Source of the DNA: Polaribacter aestuariivivens
GTDB lineage: Bacteria > Bacteroidota > Bacteroidia > Flavobacteriales > Flavobacteriaceae
Length of the DNA: 64,000 nucleotides
Reading direction: 5' to 3'
NCBI RefSeq assembly: GCF_005885675.1
Contig: NZ_VANR01000006.1
Span: 124,001-188,000 of the forward strand
Position numbers and translations under genes: made by a program. Position 1 is the first letter of the stretch. Each line of letters begins with the position of its first letter. The notes under the pieces were generated by a model, which did no database searches, had not been told where the DNA came from, and saw nothing but the letters and a program-made list of their open reading frames with translations. Shown piece after piece: positions 47,601 to 58,100 of this stretch.

Positions 47601-47838
47601 ACACATGCGTTTAATTCCTGGTTTACGTGGAAAATATACTTTTAATTTATGGAGTATCATTGCATATGCTTCTATAATGATGACATATTTTGGCGTTAAC
47701 TTTTATTTATCTGGGTTGCATTCTTATGCAAGTGGAGATAGAGTAATTACACCAACATCAGTTTATTATTCTGTTGGTTTTGTGGCAATTTTAGGAAGCT
47801 TTGCATTTATTAAATACAAAAAATATTATAAAAAATAA
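44692..47838 (+). CDS. ccsBA: Fused cytochrome c maturation protein CcsBA (ResB-ResC fusion)
   Basis: This 1048-residue membrane protein fuses CcsB/ResB and CcsA/ResC, the system II apparatus that exports heme and attaches it to apocytochromes. The N-terminal part has several helices and a large extracytoplasmic ResB-like domain, with a central YLGYSLLYTGLICILF helix. The C-terminal CcsA part carries the heme-binding WWD motif in WGRYWGWDPKETWALV and later MMTYFGVNFYLSGLHSY. The length is typical of Bacteroidota fusions. A -7 box precedes it. Confidence 0.93.
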   Translation: MKNLLNFLYSTRLMAVLFILFATAMGVATFIENDFGTQTSKALIYNAWWFELIMVFFVINFFGNIFRYRLYKKEKWAVLMFHASFLLILIGAGITRYVGYEGIMLIEEGETTNKFLSETTYLNAIVDDGNLQKPEINEPIMLSAWGSNSWSYSDSFKTKDNDIDFSFELVDYIPWAEKKLVEDDNGEEHLFFVESSDGTRHEHYIKKGTLQNIHGILVGFEAEGNNASINFTKKDGVLKMVSKADGDWFRMADQKRGKIKKDSVQNFQYLTLHNIEDLQFVIPRPAEKGILKTVSGPKDDKKLDVITVDVTANNETKRVELKGGKFNSEGSKELSVGGLNFRMLYGAKILETPFSIKLNDFQLEKYPGSESAAAYASEVTVIDPEETFDYRIFMNHILDHKGYKFFQASYDLSGEKEETHLSVNHDFLGTFVTYLGYSLLYTGLICILFAKNTRFDDLKKGLKKIRKKKLTLSIFAAVLLSTSGFSQHDDHKSSKLSTQQIDSILKANMVDAKHAESFNKLVIQDVGGRMKPAHTFASELVRKVSKTDKFKDMEPSQVLLSIIENPYLWYEVPVIYLEKGNKEIREFIGIDTDAEFASLSDFIVPNTGEYKIREKVEEAQKKKVRNKFEKDLINIDKRIGLLYSAIGGGILKIYPIPNNENNKWVSRPESSRANFKGTDSVFVRQSLPVYIQFLQNAKKTNDYTEANKILDGIKKFQKKFGAAVYPSERKIELEISYNKIQPFQKLATYYGFVSLFLIIFVIWQIFNSKKWINTIVKVLIAITSGLFIFHTLGLISRWYISGNAPWSNAYESIIFVAWATMLFGLFIGRKSALTITATAFLVAITLGFAHQNWLDPEIANLQPVLNSWWLLVHTSIIVASYGPLSLGMILGICALLLMVFTNEKNKKKMDLNIKEITIINEMAITVGLIMLTIGNFLGGMWANESWGRYWGWDPKETWALVSIMIYAFVLHMRLIPGLRGKYTFNLWSIIAYASIMMTYFGVNFYLSGLHSYASGDRVITPTSVYYSVGFVAILGSFAFIKYKKYYKK

Positions 47839-47878
47839 TTTTACAGAGAAGTAACTTTCTATTTTCATTAGAAAATGT

Positions 47879-47886
47879 ATTTTTGC
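47879..47886 (+). promoter_or_regulatory. Candidate -7 box TATTTTTG
   Basis: TATTTTTG matches TAnnTTTG and lies 30 bases before the next start codon, a normal distance, but no -33 TTG was found. Confidence 0.35.
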
Positions 47887-47915
47887 TCCTCAAAAAATAA
47901 TCATAAAAAAACATC

Positions 47916-48431
47916 ATGTTTCATAAAAATATAAAATTAATTATAGCAGGTTTAATTACAGTTTGGGCGGTATATCAATTTAGTCAAGGAAATATTATGA
48001 ATGGAATTTCCATTTTACTTTTGGCTGGAATTTTTGTTTTACTTTACTTTAAAAACGAATTTATTTTATTAGCTTTTTTACAATTAAGAAAACAAAACTT
48101 TGAAGGAACTAAAAAGTGGTTGGGTTATATTAAAAATCCTGAAGCTGCTTTAACAGTTAAACAACAAGGTTATTATAACTATTTGCATGGTATTATGTTA
48201 AGTCAAACAAATATAACGCAAGCTGAAAAGTTTTTAAGAAAAGCTGTAAAATTAGGTTTGGCAATGGACCATGATTTGGCTATGGCTAAATTACAATTAG
48301 CTGGTATTGCTATGACTAAAAGACGTAAACGTGAAGCTACTAATTTAATGGCAGAAGCTAAAAAATTAGATAAACATGGCATGTTAAAAGAGCAAATGCA
48401 AATGATGAAACAACAAATGAAGAAAATTTAA
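47916..48431 (+). CDS. Membrane protein with TPR-like domain
   Basis: This 171-residue protein has two N-terminal membrane helices (about 7-25 and 28-57), then a soluble helical region with a TPR-like repeat (YYNYLHGIMLSQTNITQAEKFLRKAVKLG, read in parts) and a Met/Gln/Lys-rich tail. I do not recognise a named family; some annotations use DUF2892 for similar N-termini. It sits alone between ccsBA and a strong terminator. A scaffold role at the inner membrane is possible. Confidence 0.75.
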   Translation: MFHKNIKLIIAGLITVWAVYQFSQGNIMNGISILLLAGIFVLLYFKNEFILLAFLQLRKQNFEGTKKWLGYIKNPEAALTVKQQGYYNYLHGIMLSQTNITQAEKFLRKAVKLGLAMDHDLAMAKLQLAGIAMTKRRKREATNLMAEAKKLDKHGMLKEQMQMMKQQMKKI

Positions 48432-48444
48432 ACATTTCCTTTTA

Positions 48445-48490
48445 ATCATAAAAAAACCGTTAGAATTAATTCTAACGGTTTTTTTATGAT
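48445..48490. terminator. 46-base perfect palindrome, bidirectional terminator
   Basis: The palindrome is centred between 48467 and 48468. Its arms contain ACCGTTAGAATT and the exact complement, flanked by A- and T-runs on each side, so it can terminate transcription from both convergent genes. Confidence 0.92.
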
Positions 48491-48510
48491 ATTTAGTGGT
48501 ATAAGAAGAA

Positions 48511-50145
48511 TTAATCTACTCTTGTTAATGTTAAATCTGGATTGAATTTCACAATAAATAAACCTTTATTTTCTGTTATTTTAAATAATTTATTTGTGTA
48601 ATCGAACTTACTTTCAACTCTATAGGAATACCCTTCATCAAAAGTAGATTTTAGGCTTTTTCCTGAAGCTAATCTCATTAAAACATCATAAGTTACATCA
48701 AAACCTCTAGTTGCATAAAATGATGGTAATACTCCATTTTTTTGTAAATATTTGTTGTTAAAATCTTTTGCTTTGTAAGAATCTTCTTGAACAAACTCAT
48801 CACTTACGTAAGTAAACTCAATTTTAGCCAATTTAAAATTATCAATTCTGTTAAATGCACTTCCTTTATCAAAAGTAAAAACTCTAACAGTAACATCTTC
48901 TGGTAAACTTATTAAACTATTAATAGCACTTGCTACAATAACATTGTCATCTGTTGTCATAACAACAATGTTTTTCATGTTTGCTTTTAAAACGTCTGTA
49001 AATTTCTCCTTTTTAATATACCCGTCTTTTGGAGTAATTAAAGTTATCGAATTAATAGAATCATGAGATTGTAATTCTCTTTCTATTTCACTAGAGTTAA
49101 AGTTTGATGCTGATTGTCCATCACCAACAACTATAATGTTTCCATCATGAAAGTTTTCTTTAATATAACTTAACAACTTTTCTCTAAATAAGTTTTTATC
49201 TGGTGAGGTTTTTACAATTCTCTTTGAATTAAAACTTGCTTGGTTTTTAGAGTAGATTGGAAAAACTATTGGTGTTTTTATTTTTTCTGATAAATATTGT
49301 ACTTCTTCAGAATATAGTGGGCCAATAATTACATCATTATCATCCAAATCATTTTCAGCTAAAATATTTTTAATATTTGTACTGTTAGATTCTGTATCAA
49401 AAACATTTAATCGAATTTTTACCCCTTGTTTTCTTAGAGAATCTATAGCAATTTCTGCTCCCATGTAAAAATCGGTTACAATATTTGCTAATTTACTATT
49501 TCCAAAAATTTCTTTGGCTTTTAAAGTGTCTAATTCCTTTGCTCTAAAAGGAAGCATTAAGGTTGCTTTTAGAGAAATACCTTCTTCTATTTCATCTACA
49601 TACAAAAATTCATCTTCATCTAAAACTTCTTCTAAAGGTTTTATTTTTATAATTTGCTCTAATTTTAAACCTTCAGATAATATAGGATTTAAAGCAATTA
49701 ATTCTTCTTTTGAAACATTGTAAAAACGAGTTAAACTAAAAAAAGTATCTCCTTTTTTTACTTCATGAATTTTGTATTCTTTTTCTAATGCAGCAATTAG
49801 TTCGTTTCTTAAACGCTCTTTATCATCAACACCAATATTGTCTTCCTTTTTATCGTTTTCATCACCTTTAGTATCTTCTTTTTTATCATCATTTTTGGTA
49901 ACAATATCATTACTAAGATTCTTCATTTTTTTATTCGGAATGATGATAACCGTATTTTCTTTTGGTTTTTTAGCCACGTCTGGATTAAGACGCATTAAAT
50001 CTCTTGCAGACATATCTAGTTTACTAGCAATTTCTGTAATCGTTTCGCCTTTTTTAACCTTGTATTGAATATATTTTTTCTGTTGACCGCAAGAAACAGT
50101 AAACGTTAAAATACATAAAAAAATAAAAAATTTTAAATGTTTCAT
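48511..50145 (-). CDS. LysM-repeat lipoprotein with periplasmic binding-protein domain
   Basis: This 544-residue lipoprotein starts at 50145; an earlier start at 50160 overlaps guaA and spoils the signal. The lipobox is TVSC. Two LysM repeats follow (VKKGETITEIASKLDMS and VKKGDTFFSLTRFYNVS regions), which bind peptidoglycan. The C-terminal ~330 residues resemble a type I periplasmic amino-acid-binding fold (DNDVIIGPLYSEEVQYLSEKIKTP read in parts), like LpoA. It may tether or regulate cell-wall synthases. It lies 5 bases after guaA. Confidence 0.87.
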   Translation of the reverse strand: MKHLKFFIFLCILTFTVSCGQQKKYIQYKVKKGETITEIASKLDMSARDLMRLNPDVAKKPKENTVIIIPNKKMKNLSNDIVTKNDDKKEDTKGDENDKKEDNIGVDDKERLRNELIAALEKEYKIHEVKKGDTFFSLTRFYNVSKEELIALNPILSEGLKLEQIIKIKPLEEVLDEDEFLYVDEIEEGISLKATLMLPFRAKELDTLKAKEIFGNSKLANIVTDFYMGAEIAIDSLRKQGVKIRLNVFDTESNSTNIKNILAENDLDDNDVIIGPLYSEEVQYLSEKIKTPIVFPIYSKNQASFNSKRIVKTSPDKNLFREKLLSYIKENFHDGNIIVVGDGQSASNFNSSEIERELQSHDSINSITLITPKDGYIKKEKFTDVLKANMKNIVVMTTDDNVIVASAINSLISLPEDVTVRVFTFDKGSAFNRIDNFKLAKIEFTYVSDEFVQEDSYKAKDFNNKYLQKNGVLPSFYATRGFDVTYDVLMRLASGKSLKSTFDEGYSYRVESKFDYTNKLFKITENKGLFIVKFNPDLTLTRVD

Positions 50146-50150
50146 ATGTT

Positions 50151-51686
50151 CTATTCCCATTCTATAGTTGCAGGTGGTTTTGAGCTGATGTCATATACTA
50201 CTCTATTAACGCCTTTTACTTGATTTATTATTTTATTTGATGTTTTTTGTAGAAATTCGTATGGTAAATTTACCCAATCTGCAGTCATACCATCTGTACT
50301 TTCTACAGCTCTTAAAGCAACTACTTTTTCGTAAGTTCGCTCATCTCCCATAACACCTACAGAATTTACTGGTAACAACATAGCACCTGCTTGCCATACA
50401 CTGTTATATAAACCATCTTCTTTTAATCCGTTTATAAAAATAGCGTCTACTTCTTGTAAAATACGAACTTTTTCTGCTGTAATATCGCTTAAAATTCGGA
50501 TTGCTAAACCTGGTCCTGGAAATGGATGACGACCTAACAACTCTGGATCTAATCCCATAGAAGCTCCTACTCTTCTTACTTCATCTTTAAAAATCATTTT
50601 TAAAGGTTCTACGATTTTTAGTTTCATAAAATCTGGCAAACCTCCAACGTTATGGTGACTTTTAATAGTTGCTGAAGGACCTCCATTTACAGAAACAGAT
50701 TCAATAACATCAGGATAAATTGTACCTTGTGCCAACCATTTTACGTCTTTTATTTGATGTGCTTCATCATCAAAAACTTCAATAAACGCATTCCCAATAG
50801 CTTTTCGTTTTTTTTCTGGATCTACTAAGCCTGCTAAAGCAGTTAAAAAACGTTCTGACGCATCTACACCTTTCACGTTTAACCCCATACCTTCATATTG
50901 TGCTAAAACGCTATCAAATTCATTTTTACGCAATAAACCGTTGTTTACGAAAATACAATATAAATTTTTACCAATTGCTTTGTGTAATAAAACAGCAGCT
51001 ACTGTTGAGTCTACACCTCCAGAAAGTCCTAAAACAACTTTATCATTTCCTACCTGTTTTTGAATTGCTTCCACAGTACTTTCCACAAAAGAATCTGCTG
51101 TCCACGTTTGTGCAACTCCTGCAATTTTTACCAAGAAGTTTTCTAATAATTGTTTTCCATCTGTAGAGTGATAAACTTCTGGATGAAATTGAATTCCGTA
51201 AGTTTCTTCACCTTCAATTTTATACGCAGCATTTTCAACATCATTTGTACTTGCTAATAAAACACCATTTTCTGGTAATTCTTTAATCGTGTCTGAATGA
51301 CTCATCCAAACTTGACTTCCTTTTGAAATGTTTTCAAAAAAAGTTTCATTGTTTTTTATGAATGATAAATTTGCTCTACCATATTCTCTCGTGTTTGAAG
51401 GCGCTACTTTTCCTCCAGAAAAATGAGCTAAATATTGGGCTCCATAACAAACCGCTAAAAGTGGTTTTTTACCTCTAAATTCTGATAAATCTGGATGTAA
51501 AACATTTTCACCTCTTACTGAGTTTGGACTTCCAGATAAGATAATGGCTTTAAATTCTGAAGCATTTTTTGGTGGATTGTTATAAGGATGGATTTCACAA
51601 TAAATGTTTAATTCTCTAACTCTTCTCGCAATTAATTGAGTGTATTGCGAACCGAAATCTAATATAAGTACGTTGTGTTGTTGCAT
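50151..51686 (-). CDS. guaA: GMP synthase (glutamine-hydrolysing)
   Basis: This 511-residue enzyme aminates XMP to GMP. The N-terminal glutaminase has [12 protein letters not shown] (nucleophile Cys) and [11 protein letters not shown], and the synthetase domain has [14 protein letters not shown] and the terminal [10 protein letters not shown]. The ATG at 51686 is preferred to an upstream TTG. It is followed by the LysM lipoprotein gene at 5 bases, so both may be co-transcribed. Confidence 0.97.
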   Translation of the reverse strand: MQQHNVLILDFGSQYTQLIARRVRELNIYCEIHPYNNPPKNASEFKAIILSGSPNSVRGENVLHPDLSEFRGKKPLLAVCYGAQYLAHFSGGKVAPSNTREYGRANLSFIKNNETFFENISKGSQVWMSHSDTIKELPENGVLLASTNDVENAAYKIEGEETYGIQFHPEVYHSTDGKQLLENFLVKIAGVAQTWTADSFVESTVEAIQKQVGNDKVVLGLSGGVDSTVAAVLLHKAIGKNLYCIFVNNGLLRKNEFDSVLAQYEGMGLNVKGVDASERFLTALAGLVDPEKKRKAIGNAFIEVFDDEAHQIKDVKWLAQGTIYPDVIESVSVNGGPSATIKSHHNVGGLPDFMKLKIVEPLKMIFKDEVRRVGASMGLDPELLGRHPFPGPGLAIRILSDITAEKVRILQEVDAIFINGLKEDGLYNSVWQAGAMLLPVNSVGVMGDERTYEKVVALRAVESTDGMTADWVNLPYEFLQKTSNKIINQVKGVNRVVYDISSKPPATIEWE

Positions 51687-51812
51687 GCGCAAAAATAATA
51701 TTTTGAATTGAAACTAAACACAAAGTTGGTAAAGAAAATTTAAAAATTAAGCACAGATGCTTAAACTCTTAATTACAGATTTATAAAGACTTTAAAACTG
51801 TATTGCTTTTTT

Positions 51813-52877
51813 TTAAAAACGATATACAATGGCATTGATATTCATTCCTGCCCCAACTGAAGCCAGAATTACAACATCACCTTTATTTACTTCTTGGTTT
51901 TTTATATTTCCTTTTAAAACTAAATCTAATAATGTTGGTACTGTAGCTACAGAACTGTTTCCTAATTTATGAATGCTCATTGGCATTACACCTTCTGGAG
52001 CTGGCATTTTATATAGCCTGTAAAATCTTTTTATGATGGCTTCATCCATTTTTTCATTTGCCTGATGTATAAATATTTTTTTTACTTCGTTTATGGATAT
52101 TTCACTTTTGTCTAAAGCTACTTTCATAGCTGCAGGGACATTTGTTATGGCAAATTCATAAATTTTACGTCCATACATTTTTATGTAACGCACGTTTTTA
52201 TCTTCATTAAGATTAAAAGATTTACCGAAATGTAAAAAATAAGCTTCCTCTTTTGCAAAAGTTTGTGATGCGTGACTGATAATACCTGCATCTTTTTGTT
52301 CTGTTTTTTCAACAATACAAGCTCCTGCTCCATCACTGTAAATCATAGAGTCTCTATCATGTTTATCTACAACTCTAGACAAAGTTTCTGCTCCAATAAC
52401 CAAACATTTTTTTGCCATACCAGCTTTTATAAATGCTTGTGCTTGTATAACACCTTCTACCCAACCTGGGCAACCAAAAAGAATATCGTAAGCTACACAA
52501 TTGGGGTTTGCAATACCTAACCTATATTTTACTCTCGTTGCTAAACTTGGTAGCATATCACCTTGAATTGCATCTTGTTTAACATCACCAAAATTATGTG
52601 CAAAAATAATATAGTCTAATTCTTCCGGGTTTACGTTTGCATCATTAATTGCTTTTTCTGCAGCAAAAAATGCAATGTCAGAAGTTTTGAATTCTGCTTT
52701 CGCGTATCTTCTTTCATCAATACCCGTAATTGTTTTAAACTTATCTATAATTATCTCGTTTTCGGATGGAAATTTAGAACCATCTTCATTTAAAAAGTTT
52801 GCATTAATAAATGCTTTGTTTTCTTTTTTTATTGATGGAATAAAACTTCCTGTACCTGTAATTTTTGATGAAATCAT
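51813..52877 (-). CDS. 3-oxoacyl-ACP synthase III-like (KAS III/FabH-like)
   Basis: This 354-residue thiolase-fold protein has DILFGCPGWVEG with catalytic Cys136, FIHQANEKM carrying the His, and KLGNSSVATVP carrying the Asn. The middle part SDGAGACIVEKT is family-typical. It is longer than housekeeping FabH and belongs to the FabH-like group seen in Bacteroidota, possibly acting in lipid or secondary metabolite priming. Its substrates are unknown. It is monocistronic. Confidence 0.88.
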   Translation of the reverse strand: MISSKITGTGSFIPSIKKENKAFINANFLNEDGSKFPSENEIIIDKFKTITGIDERRYAKAEFKTSDIAFFAAEKAINDANVNPEELDYIIFAHNFGDVKQDAIQGDMLPSLATRVKYRLGIANPNCVAYDILFGCPGWVEGVIQAQAFIKAGMAKKCLVIGAETLSRVVDKHDRDSMIYSDGAGACIVEKTEQKDAGIISHASQTFAKEEAYFLHFGKSFNLNEDKNVRYIKMYGRKIYEFAITNVPAAMKVALDKSEISINEVKKIFIHQANEKMDEAIIKRFYRLYKMPAPEGVMPMSIHKLGNSSVATVPTLLDLVLKGNIKNQEVNKGDVVILASVGAGMNINAIVYRF

Positions 52878-52998
52878 AAACTTATATTGATTATTAAACT
52901 AAAGTTTGCAGAAAGTTACTAATTTACATTTTTTAAAAACTTCTATTTATTTTAAAATAACGATATTCAAACATACATTTTGTGGAAATTATTTTTTT

Positions 52999-53379
52999 TT
53001 AAGAATACAAATTCATTTTAAGTTGCATTACAGTTGCTATTGAGGTTGCTCTGTTTTTCATTCTTTCTGAAATTTCACCTTGAAAAAAAGTGTCAATTGT
53101 GTCAAATAAATACGATGTCCAAATTGTAAAATGTTCTTTTTTGAATTTTATAAATGCATGTTTATCTAGGTGTTTTTGCATTGTATTATTCTTATATGTA
53201 GTGGTATCGAAAAGTATATCATTCCAAAAATCTGAAATGACGTTTATATGATTTTCTAAATGATTTTGAGCAACAATATCTTCAAAAAAGGGAATCATTG
53301 TTTTATCTACCAATAGTTTGTCGTAAAATTTTGTAATGATTAATTTGATGTCTTTTCTTGTTGAAATATCTTGTTTCAT
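52999..53379 (-). CDS. Group III truncated hemoglobin
   Basis: This 126-residue protein is a short globin of the group III type, with FYDKLLVDKTMIPFFEDIV in the N-terminal helices, FWNDILFDTTTYKNNTMQKH in the middle and a likely proximal His in FKKEHFTIWTSYLF. It may bind oxygen or nitric oxide. It has no signal peptide and stands alone on the minus strand. Confidence 0.85.
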   Translation of the reverse strand: MKQDISTRKDIKLIITKFYDKLLVDKTMIPFFEDIVAQNHLENHINVISDFWNDILFDTTTYKNNTMQKHLDKHAFIKFKKEHFTIWTSYLFDTIDTFFQGEISERMKNRATSIATVMQLKMNLYS

Positions 53380-53442
53380 ATAAACGGAATAAACTATTAA
53401 AATAAAAACTAATAACTTGTATTTAAGTAAAGATTATTTTTT

Positions 53443-53925
53443 TTACAAATAAGCACTATCAAAAGAAAAAGGCAATAATGATAAAAGTGATTCTGTTTTT
53501 ATGACTTCACCAACTTCTCCCATAAACAAAACCTCAAAAGGTTGTTTTTGATTGATTTCAAATTCAGATAAAGTTTGTCTGCATGCACCACAAGGTCCTA
53601 CAGGTTTATCTACTTTTGAAATTGTAGAGCTTGCTGTAATTGCTAGTTTTTTAATTTTTACTCCTGGATAATGTGAACCTGCATTCCAAATAGCCACTCT
53701 TTCTGCACACATACCTGAAGGATATGCTGCATTTTCTTGATTGTTTCCTAATATAATTTTATTGTTTTCTAGCAATAAAGCTGCACCTACATTAAATTTA
53801 GAGTATGGAGCATAAGCGTTTTTTCTTGCTTCAATTGCTTTTTCCATTAACATTTTGTCATCACTTGGAAGTTCTAAAATATCATTGTAAACAATTGCAG
53901 TATTTTTAATTTCTATTTTTTTCAT
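53443..53925 (-). CDS. cdd: Cytidine deaminase
   Basis: This 160-residue enzyme deaminates cytidine and deoxycytidine in salvage. The zinc-binding pattern is MCAERVAIWN and PVGPCGACRQTLSEF, with the CAE Glu acting as proton shuttle. The YAPYSKFNVGAALL segment binds substrate. The N-terminal ~25 residues are an extension typical of Bacteroidota. It lies downstream of the porV terminator. Confidence 0.95.
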   Translation of the reverse strand: MKKIEIKNTAIVYNDILELPSDDKMLMEKAIEARKNAYAPYSKFNVGAALLLENNKIILGNNQENAAYPSGMCAERVAIWNAGSHYPGVKIKKLAITASSTISKVDKPVGPCGACRQTLSEFEINQKQPFEVLFMGEVGEVIKTESLLSLLPFSFDSAYL

Positions 53926-53941
53926 ACATAAAAAGGGTCAA

Positions 53942-53969
53942 AAAAAGCAGCCCTGAAAGACTGCTTTTT
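53942..53969 (-). terminator. Terminator after the porU-porV unit
   Basis: AAAAAGCAG and CTGCTTTTT form an inverted repeat around CCCTGAAAGA, with T-runs when read on the minus strand after porV. Confidence 0.82.
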
Positions 53970-54002
53970 ATATTTTATAAAACTACTAATTTTTTGCGAC
54001 TT

Positions 54003-55109
54003 CTAAAAGTCTTCAAAAATTTCTCCTAAATCAAATGATAAAGAAAAACGTAATGAGTTTTCTAATGGGTTGTTTACATCAGATGCATTTATTAAATAAG
54101 ATAAATCGATATTTAAAGCATTTGTTTTAAAACCACCACCCATTGTAAAATATTGTCTGTTTCCTTTGTCTTCACTTTCGTGAAAATAACCTGCTCTTAA
54201 AGCAAAAGCATTGTTGTATAAATATTCTGCTGCCAATGCGTAAGTAATTTCTTTTAACTCTTCACTAAAACCTCCTGGAGCGTCACCGAAAGAACTAAAA
54301 ATACCTTCAACCCAACCTTTTTCATTATTTGGATCTTGAACTGTTGGCACTAATAATTTTGTAAATTCTACTGTTGTAGAAATTGTGTTATAATCGTCTA
54401 AAATAAAATCGAAACCACCTCCTAATTTTAAATTTGTTGGAATAAAATCTTCTTCACCAGGCGTGTAAGAAACCTTTGGACCAATGTTGGCTATGTTAAA
54501 ACCAATTCTATAACGTCCATTAAAATTACCGTAATTTTCTTCTAAAGATTGGTAATATCCAGAAACATCTACTGCAAATGAGTTTATAGGTTGTAAGTTA
54601 TTTCCAGCAGTTCCGTTAAAAGCTAAATTAGAACGAATGTATTTTAAAGAAACACCCATTGCAAAAGTTTCACTAAGTTTTAACGAATAAGAACCAGTTG
54701 CTACTAATTCATTTGGATTAATGGAGCCATTTGCGTTTCCTTGATTGTCTGTTAAATCTATTTGTCCAAGTGAAAAATATTTAAAATCTGCACCCCAAGC
54801 TGCGTTTTCACTAAACCTATTAATATATGAACCACTTCCTACAAAAATATCATCCGTTAAGTTACGTAGCCATGGTGAGTACGTAATTCCTGTTTTTATT
54901 TGTCGGTTACTAAATGCTATTTTAGCTGGATTATGAAATAACGAGAAAGCATCTGCTGATGTTGCCACACCAACATCTCCCATACCACCTGATCTTGCAT
55001 CTGGTACAATTAATAAAAATGGGGTTGCTGTTGTTATTCCTCCATTTTGTGCAGCAATTTTAAATGTTGCTAAAGCACAAATTATAAAACATGTTACTAT
55101 TTTTTTCAT
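54003..55109 (-). CDS. porV: Type IX secretion outer-membrane shuttle protein PorV
   Basis: This 368-residue beta-barrel protein (FadL-like) collects cargo from the T9SS translocon and passes it to the sortase PorU. A signal peptide (residues 1-20) is followed by TTATPFLLIVPDARSGGMGDVGVATSADAFSLFHNPAK read in parts, which is the diagnostic PorV start. The C-terminus ends in an aromatic-rich strand (LRFSLSFDLGEIFEDF). It lies 39 bases downstream of porU on the same strand. Confidence 0.95.
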   Translation of the reverse strand: MKKIVTCFIICALATFKIAAQNGGITTATPFLLIVPDARSGGMGDVGVATSADAFSLFHNPAKIAFSNRQIKTGITYSPWLRNLTDDIFVGSGSYINRFSENAAWGADFKYFSLGQIDLTDNQGNANGSINPNELVATGSYSLKLSETFAMGVSLKYIRSNLAFNGTAGNNLQPINSFAVDVSGYYQSLEENYGNFNGRYRIGFNIANIGPKVSYTPGEEDFIPTNLKLGGGFDFILDDYNTISTTVEFTKLLVPTVQDPNNEKGWVEGIFSSFGDAPGGFSEELKEITYALAAEYLYNNAFALRAGYFHESEDKGNRQYFTMGGGFKTNALNIDLSYLINASDVNNPLENSLRFSLSFDLGEIFEDF

Positions 55110-55148
55110 TTATTCAATTATCATATTAATTATTACAAATATACTATA

Positions 55149-58100
55149 TTATTGAAGTATTACTAATTTCTCATATTTTTCTGATACCAGATTACTTACT
55201 GTAGACTTAACTTTTAATTTATAGATGTAAACTCCTTTACCTATTTTATTGCCAAAATCATCTAAACCATTCCAAGTAATGTTTCTTGACAAATTACCTG
55301 CTGTTTGTACATTTTGGTTAATTGTTTTTATTAATTTACCAGAAACAGTAAAAATTTGAACTTGTACTTCTAGTGATTCATTTGGTTTGTTATGATTAAA
55401 CCAAAACTCTGTGTAATTTACAAAAGGATTAGGATAATTTAAAACGTTTTCTAAATTTAAAATGGCATCACTTACAACCACGAAATTTAACGTTTTTTCT
55501 GATGAGTTATTGTAAGTGTCCCACGCTTTTATTTTTAAAGTATGAGGTCCAACAGCTAAATCTCTTAGTCTATAGTTTACTTTCCCTTTTGTAAAGTCGT
55601 TTAATTCTGTTTGATAAAAGTCGTTTAAAATAATTGGGTTTGAGGTATCTCCATCTAAAATACCTACTATATCATGATCTACTGCAGTAATAGAAGTATT
55701 GATACCACTTGCATCTGATAAAACTGCTATCAAGTTAGGTGATGTGTTTGTATTTCCTCCAGCTATAAATGATTCGTCATTCATAAACAGTTGAATTTCT
55801 GGACCAACATTATCTTCTGGGGCATTTTCATCTATTCCGCCAACAACTACATCAAAATTAAAACCAGCTTTGTCAGTTTCACCATTTTCTGCATAAAAAC
55901 TTAATTTTCCTTTTCCGTATGCAACTTTGATATCTTTTGGAACAATAAAATCAAAAGAAAAAGTTCCATTGGTTATGGTTGATTTTCCTCTAAACAATTT
56001 ACTATCTTGAGTATCAAAAATCATATTTATACCAAAATTATCATTATCTAAAGTAGTTTTATCAATAGGTTTATCAAAAACAGTTGTTGATAATGAACCG
56101 TTAAAGTTATTTAATACAACGTTTGAATTATTTACAACAACACCTTCAAAACTAACCTTTGACAATGCTTTTAAGGTATCTAAGGGTTGCGAAATATCTT
56201 TACCATTCATTTTTGTAATTCTAACATTTGGTTCTGGAACAGCTAATTTCATTGCTGGATCTCCAAAAGAATAAATGAAAAATTTTTGAGAATTAAAAAA
56301 CTGATTTTTTGCTTTTAGTAGTGATTCTGATATCGATAAATCTTCATTATTAAATTCTAATAAAATTCGAATTAAATTTTCATTAAAGCTTTGTCCAACA
56401 GAAATAAAAACTTCTCTTGTTGTAGTTACCATGCTTGCAGCACCACCATTTTTATTCCATAAAGTTAGTTCACCTGCAGTAATTCTATTCGGATTGTCAA
56501 ATCTAGAAAAATCGCATGTAACTGTAATTAATAGTGGTAAAACATTAGGATTGTTAAACTCTTGAATTTGAGGTTTTTCTAAAATTCTTTCAGAAGCAAA
56601 ACCATCTTCACCTCCATGACCAAAATAATCAAAAATTAAAGTTCCTTTTTCTATTGCATTGGTTATTGCTTTTTTTACTTCTGGATAGCGTTCACCTCCT
56701 GAAGAATTTTCTTGCACGTAAGAATCTGCATAGATTTTGTTGATATTAAAAATAGGTTTATTATTTTTTATTTCATCTGCAATAGACTCTACTCCACCTT
56801 GAATTACTTCTTCTCCAGGTTCATCAATATCATCTGCTAAAAGTGTAATTGTGTTTCGCCAATCTCCTATTGAAGTTTTGCTGTAATATGATAAAATCTT
56901 ATCTACTACTTCTTTTGCTTGTGTAATTGTAGAAACAGGTATTCTACTAGAAGCAACATCTAATGTATGTGACGTTAGCATTGTACCTTCATTGGCATCT
57001 AACATCACAAAATAATCATCTGTAACATAAGAACTTGCTAAATTAAAACTTTGTTCAGATAATTTTACCGGTACAATATTATTGTTTGATGGAATTCTAT
57101 CTTTATAATCGTATGAAGAATCACCAAAAAAACAGATGTATTTTAGTTTGTTATCTGGAGAAGTATTGGTTTCATAAAGGTGTTTGATAAAATCTCGAAT
57201 TCCAGTAATATCTTTAGAACCTGAAGAAAACTCATTATAAATTTCATCTAAATTCACCACTTTTGTAGTGAGGTTAGAGTTTGTTTGATGATAATTTGCC
57301 AATCTTTGAGCTTGAGAAGTCAAATCATTATTTGTAATTATAAGATAATTAATATCTTGTAGGGCGTGTAAATTTTGATTTTCTACCTTTGCATTTTCAA
57401 TGGTTTCTGGAGTGTAAAAATCAGTTTGACTTAAAACAATATACTCTTTTAAAGCACCTCCATCATCTCTAAAACTAAAGTTATTTCCAGTACTTTCGTT
57501 AATAATACTTTTAGGAGAAATGAAGTCGGAAACATCCCAAATTTGAAAAATATTATCTGTATTCTGAATTTCGAATGTTACTGCTCCTGTTGCTTCAAAC
57601 TGTTCAAAACTTCTAAATGAAAATTGATTTCCTTTTGCATTTAATTGTTTTTTTCCAATAATTTCAACAAAATCTAAATAAGCACTTGCTGAAGGATCAC
57701 CTCCACTATTAAACGTAATATCTACTTTAATAGATTCTAATGAGTTATTTACAGCAGCAGTTCTTTCAGAAGTAAATGCCTTTGTTAATGCTCCTGGATT
57801 TACTGGAGGATATGTAATTGTGTAAACATCTTGTCCGTTTACATTTACTTGCATTGAGGCATTTGAAACCGAGTTACTAACACCTCTGGTTCTCACAGAA
57901 ATAGGTGAATTTGATAATGCATTTTCAAAAGGAATATTAAAACTCTGTGTATTTTCTATATTAAAATTATCATTAAAAAACCATTGTGTTCCAGCTGCTA
58001 AAATGTTTAACTCTTCTTTTTCTAAAAAAGTAAAATCGTCAAAATTAGTAATTGTTAAAGTTGAAGTATTGGTGTTAGAGGCTTTTGTTTGAATTCTTTT

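Noticed and set aside
50900-51166. Plus-strand frames within guaA
   Set aside because: They are shadows of the highly conserved guaA on the other strand.
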